A stretch of DNA of 11,047 nt from the NCBI GenBank assembly GCA_023443025.1, contig JAEZWM010000036.1:1-11047 (forward strand), given 5' to 3'. The position numbers and the translations under genes were made by a program. Shown here piece after piece: positions 6,374 to 11,047 of the stretch (its first letter is position 1; each line of letters begins with the position of its first letter). Source of the stretch: Bacillota bacterium. Lineage in GTDB: Bacteria; Bacillota; Clostridia; Tissierellales; Peptoniphilaceae. The notes below the pieces were generated by a model. It was not told the origin of the DNA and searched no databases. It was given only the letters and a program-made list of their open reading frames with translations.

Positions 6374-8635
6374 TTATCTATCCTCCTTTTCTCTCGAAAG
6401 AGTTGCAACTATTTTTTCCGGACTTGCAGGAAAATCAATAATATTTGTATCAAGTGCATGGTTAATCGCATTCATAACAGCAGGTGCAGGAGCAACTGCC
6501 ACGACTTCTCCGACACTTTTAACACCATAAGGAGCTGATTCATCCTCCGTTTCAAGGAGTAATATATCTACCTCCGGCATATCTTGTGAATTTAATACAT
6601 GATACTTGGAAAGAGAAAGATTTCTTATATTTCCTGATCGATCTATCTCAAGTTCCTCGGAAATTGCCATTCCTATACTAAATTGACACCCCCCTTGAAC
6701 CTGCCCTTCAACAAGCAGTGGATTTACAGCTTTTCCAACATCATGTGCAGATAAAAACTTCGTAATCTCTACAAGACCAGTATACTTATCTACTTTCACC
6801 TCAGCAAAACAAGCAGCAAGTGCAGCAGGATTAGCCTTAGGTTTATGCTCTATATATACAGATGTTTTATCTTTTAAATACTGTTCTCTCATCTGACTAA
6901 TTTCTGCATAAGTATATCTCTCATCAGAATCTTTTACTTTAATGACTCCATTATCAGTATACATATCAGCATAATTAATCCCCTTTACGACATTTAGAGT
7001 TTCAAATAGCTTCTCAATTAGCTTTTCCCCTGCTTCTTTTATTGCACCACCTGCGACAAATGTTACCCTGCTCGCTTGAGTCCCTGCAGCATCATACGGA
7101 CTTATAAAAGTATCAGCCTCTGTCACCCTTATATGCTTTGGATCTAAATCAAGTGCCTCTGCTGCAAACTGCTCAAGGGATAAAATTGTTCCACAGCCTT
7201 GTTCATGTACAGCAATTTTTATTAGTACATCACCAAATGGTGAGAGTATCATTTCAAGATTTATAAAGTCAGGATATGCACCAAAGTATCCACTTCCATG
7301 TGTTGCACACGCTACCCCAACACCATATGCATATCTATCGTCATTTTTTTCTCTAATATGTTTATACTTTTCATTCCACCCAAAAGCTTCCATGCCTTGA
7401 ATTAAGCATTGTTTTATTCCTGCTTTCCCAAGATTTGGACCACCACTCGGGTCTTCGTCGTAAGCATCTATGAGATTCTTAAGTCTAAATTCACATGGAT
7501 CCATCCCTATTTCTTTAGCACAATTTGTAATATTGACTTCGGTAATAGCATGTATCTGTGGCCCCCCATATGCTCTACAAGCTCCGCTAGGGATGGTATT
7601 TGTAAAGTAAGCTTTTCCTTGATAATGTTGGTCTTTAATCTTATATAATCTAAACAGCTTTTTTGCGGAAGCACCTATAATAGTTTGATTGTTTGTGCTA
7701 TAAGCTCCACCATCAATCTTGGCGTTGACATGTCTTCCAACAATGGTACCATCACTTTTAAAACCCGTTGTAACTTCAATATCCATAGCTGTTCTTGAGG
7801 CTACTGCACACATGCTCTGTTTTCTATCCATAAAAATCATAGCCGGTCTTTTCTCAGTCCACGCTACAAAACCTGCAATCAATTCTGCAAGAGGCTGCTG
7901 CTTCCCACCAAAAGATCCACCTAGATTTGCTTTAATAACACGGATTTTGTTGTATGGTATATTTAATATCCTGGACATATGTCTTTGAATTGCAAACACA
8001 ATTTGACTTCCACTTGAGATTACCAGATTCCCAAACTCATCAATTTCGCCAATTGCCGAGTAGTTCTCAATTGCCAAATGATGAGTCCTTGGAGTTGTTC
8101 CTCTATCTACTACAACAAAATCAGCATCCTTCATTGCGTTCTCATAATCCCCACAATGAAATTCCTTCTCGTATGCAAGATTTGTATCACCTTTTACTAT
8201 ATGCTCATCCTTTTCTGCTTTATCTATGCCTATTATAGGGGTCAGTTCCTTGTAAAAAACTTTAACTTTCGTACATGCTTCCTCCACCGCATTTTTTGAA
8301 TCTCCAAGCACAAGAGCAATTCTGTCTCCTACAAATCTTGCCCTATCATTTATGAGATATTCGTCTTTTACTCCTTGCATACCGTTGTACCACTCCATTG
8401 CGTTGTAAGTGACCTTACTAACATCTGCATGAGTTAAAATCTTGTATATACCGTCAATTTTTAGAGCTTCCTCAAAGTCAAAGTTTACATCAGCATGAGC
8501 TTTATCACTAAGTATAAGTTTTCCGTAAAGCATTTTATGTCTTTTTACGTCAGAGACATACTTGGTCTCTCCGGTCACTCGAGGAAAAGAGTCATCTCTC
8601 AAAATCCTTTTACCTATATATTTGTAATCATTCAT
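6374..8635 (-). CDS. Molybdopterin-binding catalytic subunit of a xanthine-dehydrogenase-family hydroxylase
   Basis: The 753-residue large subunit of a molybdenum hydroxylase, which inserts an oxygen from water into a C-H of an N-heterocycle or aldehyde. An a/b hammerhead domain (about 15-130) precedes the cofactor domains. Cofactor motifs are GGSFGGK at 239-245, ACRAYGGPQ at 352-360 (Arg354 matches the substrate-contacting Arg of xanthine oxidase), HEQGCGT at 477-483, GTQASR at 518-523 and KSVGE at 706-710, where Glu710 is the catalytic base. All key elements are present, so it should be active. Length is normal for a separate-subunit XdhA-type chain. The start ATG 8635 lies inside the end of the FAD-subunit gene (8-bp overlap, ATGAATGA), implying translational coupling. 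Substrate cannot be read from the sequence. The flanking lyases and transporter argue against xanthine and for an imidazole or urocanate-like compound. YqeC and MocA downstream suggest an MCD, possibly labile-selenium, cofactor. Confidence 0.92.
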   Translation of the reverse strand: MNDYKYIGKRILRDDSFPRVTGETKYVSDVKRHKMLYGKLILSDKAHADVNFDFEEALKIDGIYKILTHADVSKVTYNAMEWYNGMQGVKDEYLINDRARFVGDRIALVLGDSKNAVEEACTKVKVFYKELTPIIGIDKAEKDEHIVKGDTNLAYEKEFHCGDYENAMKDADFVVVDRGTTPRTHHLAIENYSAIGEIDEFGNLVISSGSQIVFAIQRHMSRILNIPYNKIRVIKANLGGSFGGKQQPLAELIAGFVAWTEKRPAMIFMDRKQSMCAVASRTAMDIEVTTGFKSDGTIVGRHVNAKIDGGAYSTNNQTIIGASAKKLFRLYKIKDQHYQGKAYFTNTIPSGACRAYGGPQIHAITEVNITNCAKEIGMDPCEFRLKNLIDAYDEDPSGGPNLGKAGIKQCLIQGMEAFGWNEKYKHIREKNDDRYAYGVGVACATHGSGYFGAYPDFINLEMILSPFGDVLIKIAVHEQGCGTILSLEQFAAEALDLDPKHIRVTEADTFISPYDAAGTQASRVTFVAGGAIKEAGEKLIEKLFETLNVVKGINYADMYTDNGVIKVKDSDERYTYAEISQMREQYLKDKTSVYIEHKPKANPAALAACFAEVKVDKYTGLVEITKFLSAHDVGKAVNPLLVEGQVQGGCQFSIGMAISEELEIDRSGNIRNLSLSKYHVLNSQDMPEVDILLLETEDESAPYGVKSVGEVVAVAPAPAVMNAINHALDTNIIDFPASPEKIVATLSREKEDR

Positions 8636-9467
8636 AATTTATCAAATCCTTTAAAATATCATCTATTACAGCCTTGATAGCAATCCTTTTATAATACTTT
8701 GAAGATCTATCAGGAATTGCTAGTTCTACTTCATCATACGCAGTTTTTTGAAATTCTTTCAATTTGATTTCACTTATTTTGACATTTGTAAATAAGCTTT
8801 CTAAAAGTTGTGCTCTAACAGGCTTAATCCCAACGGCACCTAGAAAAACTCTTGCACTTTCTACCTTATCCTGATCCATTAAAAGATTTACAGCACAGCT
8901 TATTTTAGAAATTGTTACTGCTTTTCTAGAACCAAGTTTTTGAAATGCACTAATTCTTTCATTCTTTTTGACAATAATCTTAGCAATGATTTCATCCTTT
9001 TTAATTGTCGTTCTATTAATTCCTACAACGACTTCATCTATACGCATAGTCCTTTCTCCCCTAGGACTTATTAAAACAACTTCAGCATCAAATGCGAAAA
9101 GTGCAAGTACTGTATCAGCACACTGAGCTGCATTTGCAATATTCCCTCCAATCGTAGCTTTATTACGAATAATTTCTGATCCTAGATTATATGCTGCGCA
9201 CTTTAGTGCTCTAAGATTACTATCAATAATCGAGTCTTCTGCAATTTCAGTCATCGTTGTAAGTGCACCAATATAAATATTTTCTTGGTCTTCTCTGATT
9301 CCTTTATAGTCACTTAATTTAGTGATATCGATAATACTATAATCAGTAATTTTTTTATTTCTAAGGCCTATGATTAAATCAGTTCCTCCACTGATAACAT
9401 ATGTATTTTCTAAATCACCATTTAAAATATCAATCAAAGAATTTATATCTTTGGGTGAATAAAACAT
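8628..9467 (-). CDS. FAD-binding subunit of the xanthine-dehydrogenase-family hydroxylase
   Basis: The 279-residue medium subunit that carries FAD and passes electrons from the iron-sulfur centres to an acceptor such as NAD. The two flavin-binding signatures of the CO-dehydrogenase flavoprotein family are clear: SGGTDLIIG at 26-34 and IRNKATIGGNIANAAQCADT at 100-119. A C-terminal domain (about 170-275) of the CODH-flavoprotein C type follows. The start ATG 9467 has AAAGGAG (9476-9482) eight bases upstream, inside the end of the 2Fe-2S gene, and lies only 2 bp after that gene's stop. The 3' end overlaps the molybdenum subunit by 8 bp. The three subunits are thus tightly coupled in the order 2Fe-2S, FAD, Mo. 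It is often named XdhB in separate-subunit enzymes. Confidence 0.93.
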   Translation of the reverse strand: MFYSPKDINSLIDILNGDLENTYVISGGTDLIIGLRNKKITDYSIIDITKLSDYKGIREDQENIYIGALTTMTEIAEDSIIDSNLRALKCAAYNLGSEIIRNKATIGGNIANAAQCADTVLALFAFDAEVVLISPRGERTMRIDEVVVGINRTTIKKDEIIAKIIVKKNERISAFQKLGSRKAVTISKISCAVNLLMDQDKVESARVFLGAVGIKPVRAQLLESLFTNVKISEIKLKEFQKTAYDEVELAIPDRSSKYYKRIAIKAVIDDILKDLINYE

Positions 9468-9469
9468 TA

Positions 9470-9928
9470 TTACATCTCCTTTGCAGCTGCATCAATTGCT
9501 TCTATAATTTTAGTATATCCGGTACATCTACAAATATTTCCTTCTATAGCTCTTTTGATATCCTGAATCGTTGGATTCGAATTTTTCATTAATAGAGCTT
9601 TTGCACTCATTAGAAATCCGGGCGAACAATAACCACACTGAACCGCTCCATATTCAATAAACTTCTTTTGTAAAATATCAAGTTCGCCATTTTCCATAAG
9701 CCCCTCAACAGTAAGCACCTCACACCCGTCTATTTGTCCTGCGAGTACAGTACAAGAAGTAACTGCAACCCCATCAAGTATTACTGTACACGCTCCACAT
9801 TCCCCCTCTGAGCACCCTTCTTTAGTACCGGTAAGATCCAGTTCATCTCTTAAAAAATCTATAAGTCTCATACCGGGATTTATATCAGCCCTGATTTCCT
9901 TCCCATTAATTTTCGCTTGAATTTCCAT
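9470..9928 (-). CDS. 2Fe-2S subunit of the xanthine-dehydrogenase-family hydroxylase
   Basis: The 152-residue small subunit with two [2Fe-2S] clusters linking the molybdenum site to FAD. The N-terminal plant-ferredoxin-like cluster uses Cys39, Cys44, Cys47 and Cys59 (GCSEGECGAC, then VTSC). The C-terminal helical domain cluster uses Cys98, Cys101, Cys133 and Cys135 (QCGYCSPG and NICRCTGY). All eight ligands are present. The frame extends to a TTG at 9931, but the strong AGGAGG at 9936-9941 is seven bases from ATG 9928 and only four from TTG, so ATG 9928 is preferred. It is the first gene of the hydroxylase operon, with about 120 bases of leader from the predicted start of transcription. It is often named XdhC in three-subunit enzymes, not to be confused with the maturation factor XdhC. 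Confidence 0.94.
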   Translation of the reverse strand: MEIQAKINGKEIRADINPGMRLIDFLRDELDLTGTKEGCSEGECGACTVILDGVAVTSCTVLAGQIDGCEVLTVEGLMENGELDILQKKFIEYGAVQCGYCSPGFLMSAKALLMKNSNPTIQDIKRAIEGNICRCTGYTKIIEAIDAAAKEM

Positions 9929-9935
9929 CAAATCT

Positions 9936-9941
9936 CCTCCT
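9936..9941 (-). promoter_or_regulatory. Ribosome binding site of the operon's first gene
   Basis: Minus-strand AGGAGG, seven bases before ATG 9928. It selects this ATG over the in-frame TTG at 9931. Confidence 0.8.
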
Positions 9942-10024
9942 AATATAACGTAATATTTTTATATTGATATCGTTTTCATAAGGATGTGTTGTATTCGCCA
10001 TCGCTATTATCTTTCGCTCAGAAT

Positions 10025-10045
10025 AATGCATCATGCACGATGCAC
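10025..10045 (-). promoter_or_regulatory. Three tandem TGCAT-containing heptamers; candidate GntR operator
   Basis: Read on the minus strand, the site is GTGCATC, GTGCATG, ATGCATT in direct succession with a 7-bp period. It contains an inverted repeat, TGCATC / GATGCA, on the + strand at 10027-10032 and 10039-10044. It starts about 12 bp after the -10 box of the operon promoter, so it would cover roughly +6 to +26. That position suits a repressor operator. Assignment to the neighbouring GntR protein is inference. Confidence 0.5.
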
Positions 10046-10056
10046 GGTTTGGGTTT

Positions 10057-10085
10057 ATAATACATTTAATTTTAATATTTGTCAA
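10057..10085 (-). promoter_or_regulatory. Sigma-70-type promoter of the hydroxylase-lyase operon
   Basis: Minus-strand TTGACA (10085-10080), a 17-bp AT-rich spacer, and TATTAT (10062-10057). The -35 is perfect, the -10 has one mismatch, and the spacing is ideal. Expected transcription start is near 10050, giving a leader of about 120 bases before ATG 9928. No recognised riboswitch fold was seen in that leader. Confidence 0.82.
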
Positions 10086-10120
10086 CTATTTTAGCACTAT
10101 TTCTTGTTAAAGCATTATTG

Positions 10121-10148
10121 TATGTCTAAAACTAAGCATTTAGACATA
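10121..10148. repeat. Perfect 10-bp inverted repeat with 8-bp spacer; possible operator
   Basis: The left arm TATGTCTAAA (10121-10130) is exactly complementary to the right arm TTTAGACATA (10139-10148) across the spacer actaagca. It lies directly next to the gntR terminator and about 70-100 bp upstream of the predicted operon start of transcription. It has no T-run of its own beyond the neighbouring terminator, so a protein-binding site is more likely than a second terminator. Confidence 0.6.
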
Positions 10149-10187
10149 AAAAAGAGACAAAGTTCTTATAACTTTATCTCTTTTTTT
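10148..10187 (-). terminator. Intrinsic terminator of gntR
   Basis: On the minus strand an 11-bp stem (10170-10180 with 10154-10164, one G-U pair) has a 5-nt loop and is followed by TTTTTT (10153-10148). It begins seven bases after the gntR stop codon. It separates gntR from the operon, which then needs the promoter at 10057-10085. Confidence 0.87.
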
Positions 10188-10829
10188 CTACTTCCTGATA
10201 TCCATAGAATCAAAATCTTTTGTAAAATGACTTTTAATATATTCTATCGCTTTACTATATTTACCTTGTTTTAGAGATTCCAGGATATTGTAATGCTCAT
10301 TGTAGTGAATATCCTTAAACTCACTCTTATTATATATTGAACAGAGTATTAACCTATTAGCTAAATCATTAAATATATTTATTAAAAATGAATTTTCTGA
10401 TGCTTCCACAATTTTTCTATCAAAATCAATAGAAACTTGAATGTATTTTCCATCAAATTTACTTTCACTTTCATAAAGAGTCTTGTGCTTCTCAAAAGCC
10501 TCTGAAAGTCTTTCAATAAGGTTTTCAACCATGTCTTTCTTAATACAGATGTCGATTGCTGCTAATACTTGTGCCAGAACGGCTTCATTGAGGTCTATAA
10601 TATCCCTCTCCCCGAGTACAATCACATTGTATTTCGAATTCTCAGTAACATTTATCAAGCCCTCAGCTTCGAGTCTTGACATAGCCTCTCTTATAGGAGT
10701 ATTACTTATCCCTAGTTCTTCACTTAACTTTGTTATAGTGATTTGTTCTCCCAATTTATATTCCCTAAAGAGTATCCTGTTCTTTATTTTTTCATAAACC
10801 TGATCTTTAATTGAGACCTTCTTTATCAT
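10188..10829 (-). CDS. GntR-family transcriptional regulator, FadR/FCD subfamily
   Basis: A 213-residue DNA-binding regulator. The N-terminal winged helix-turn-helix (about 5-70) has the GntR signature: LGEQITITKLSEELGIS, then NTPIREAMSRLEAEGLI. Residues about 75-205 form an all-helical FCD effector domain, with EASEN, EHYNILESLKQGKY and a late His201. Many FCD proteins bind a metal through an Asp and three His. Here His179 and His201 are visible, but the usual FHxxI reads FDRKI (Asp137) and the preceding Asp position is Ser133, so the metal site looks altered. The start ATG 10829 is preceded by GGAG at eight bases. The gene lies immediately upstream of the hydroxylase-lyase operon in the same orientation and ends in its own terminator. 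It probably controls that operon, and perhaps itself, in response to the operon's substrate or a product; this is inferred from position. Confidence 0.9.
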   Translation of the reverse strand: MIKKVSIKDQVYEKIKNRILFREYKLGEQITITKLSEELGISNTPIREAMSRLEAEGLINVTENSKYNVIVLGERDIIDLNEAVLAQVLAAIDICIKKDMVENLIERLSEAFEKHKTLYESESKFDGKYIQVSIDFDRKIVEASENSFLINIFNDLANRLILCSIYNKSEFKDIHYNEHYNILESLKQGKYSKAIEYIKSHFTKDFDSMDIRK

Positions 10830-10853
10830 TCATTCCACTCCATTACCTTTCTT

Positions 10854-10861
10854 TGCATGCA
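10854..10861. promoter_or_regulatory. Palindrome TGCATGCA in the gntR leader; possible autoregulatory site
   Basis: An 8-bp perfect palindrome sharing the TGCAT core with the tandem repeat downstream of the operon promoter. It lies between the predicted gntR promoter and its start codon. The shared core suggests that one protein recognises both places, but the site is short. Confidence 0.35.
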
Positions 10862-10901
10862 TTTTTTCTCTCATATAGAATAGTTTAATTTTTCTAACTG
10901 C

Positions 10902-10910
10902 ATTATAGCA
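10902..10910 (-). promoter_or_regulatory. Extended -10 promoter upstream of gntR
   Basis: Minus-strand TGCTATAAT matches the extended -10 consensus TGnTATAAT exactly. No good -35 lies 17-18 bp upstream, which is acceptable for an extended -10 promoter. Transcription would start near 10895. It begins just after the upstream gene's stop codon. No terminator separates the two genes, so read-through is also possible. Confidence 0.6.
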
Positions 10911-10922
10911 TAAGAGGTGAAT

Positions 10923-11047
10923 TTATTTAATAACTATATCCTTTAGGATTTCTTCTACTGTATAGTACTTGTATCCATCTCTGTGGTAGTCTCCACCAAG
11001 CACTCCTATCATAAGTCCGTTGACATTTTCCGTTGATTTGTCACCTA
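10923..11047 (-). CDS. C-terminal end of an unrecognised protein (truncated by window edge)
   Basis: An open frame enters from the right edge and ends in TAA, giving the last 40 complete codons. The peptide contains NGLMIGVLGGDYHRDGYKYY and ends in VEEILKDIVIK. I do not recognise the family. The frame is the only one of the three minus-strand frames without early stops, and its codon use resembles the neighbouring genes, so it is likely real. It has the same orientation as gntR, which begins 93 bp downstream with no terminator between. Whether it belongs to the same pathway cannot be judged from this piece. Confidence 0.65.
   Translation of the reverse strand, partial: GDKSTENVNGLMIGVLGGDYHRDGYKYYTVEEILKDIVIK

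Noticed and set aside
8628..8635. Overlap of the FAD and molybdenum subunit genes as a possible frameshift or fusion
   Set aside because: Each gene has complete family ends and its own start or stop. The ATGAATGA overlap is ordinary translational coupling.
6374..9928. Xanthine or purine catabolism operon
   Set aside because: The three subunits fit the xanthine dehydrogenase family, but no purine permease, hydantoinase, ygfK/ssnA-type gene or carbamoyltransferase is present. The co-transcribed genes point to a betaine or imidazole substrate.
9929..9931. TTG at 9931 as the start of the 2Fe-2S subunit
   Set aside because: Only four bases separate it from AGGAGG, whereas ATG 9928 has seven and gives the usual MEIQ N terminus.
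9932..10050. Riboswitch (purine, molybdenum cofactor or similar) in the operon leader
   Set aside because: The roughly 120-base leader shows only short, weak pairings and none of the conserved cores that I could recognise. A covariance-model search would settle it.
1..11047. CRISPR array, tRNA, rRNA, insertion sequence or phage attachment site
   Set aside because: No regularly spaced repeats, tRNA-like cloverleaf, transposase, or terminal inverted repeats flanking a mobile gene were seen on either strand.

Overview
The window is AT-rich, uses strong AGGAGG-type ribosome binding sites and a TTG start, and has short intergenic gaps. This fits a low-GC anaerobic Firmicute (Clostridia or Tissierellia-like). 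That placement is an inference from composition and gene content, not from a marker gene.

Layout. The left edge carries the 3' end of an exonuclease III gene on the + strand. It converges at a shared bidirectional terminator (about 276-305) with a long minus-strand operon that fills almost everything else. In transcription order, right to left, the minus strand carries: the last 40 codons of an unrecognised gene (10923-11047); a GntR/FCD regulator (10188-10829) with its own terminator; a 256-bp regulatory gap with a near-consensus promoter; then eight tightly packed genes. These are the 2Fe-2S, FAD and molybdopterin subunits of a xanthine-dehydrogenase-family hydroxylase, HAL-fold lyase A, a BCCT transporter, HAL-fold lyase B, YqeC and MocA. 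Gaps between the eight range from an 8-bp overlap to 45 bp, so they probably form one transcription unit.

Main observation. Both lyases belong to the histidine/phenylalanine ammonia-lyase superfamily by clear motif conservation, but neither can form the MIO electrophile. In lyase B the Ala-Ser-Gly triad is cleanly missing from GSVG(ASG)DL, which reads GSVG-YL. In lyase A the ASGD stretch is reduced to Glu-Ala-Asp. Both also replace the MIO-assisting Asn with Ser and HAL Tyr280 with Leu. Both keep the loop Tyr base, the Ser-His and Glu-Asp positions that hold the imidazole in histidine ammonia-lyase, and the Arg of the QDPxSxRC motif. A lyase without MIO is expected to expel a leaving group better than ammonia. 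The known example is ergothionase, which eliminates trimethylamine from ergothioneine without MIO. The gene between the two lyases is a betaine/carnitine/choline-type transporter, the right class for importing a trimethylammonium amino acid.

Working model (inference): the operon imports a histidine-betaine-like compound (ergothioneine, hercynine or a relative), removes trimethylamine with one or both lyases, and oxidises the resulting urocanate-like heterocycle with a molybdenum hydroxylase. YqeC and MocA mark that hydroxylase as a cytosine-dinucleotide and probably labile-selenium enzyme. The GntR protein would sense the substrate or product; three tandem TGCAT-containing heptamers sit just downstream of the operon promoter, where a repressor could bind. 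No urocanase, imidazolonepropionase, trimethylamine methyltransferase, selD or xdhC/yqeB is present in the window, so later steps must be encoded elsewhere.
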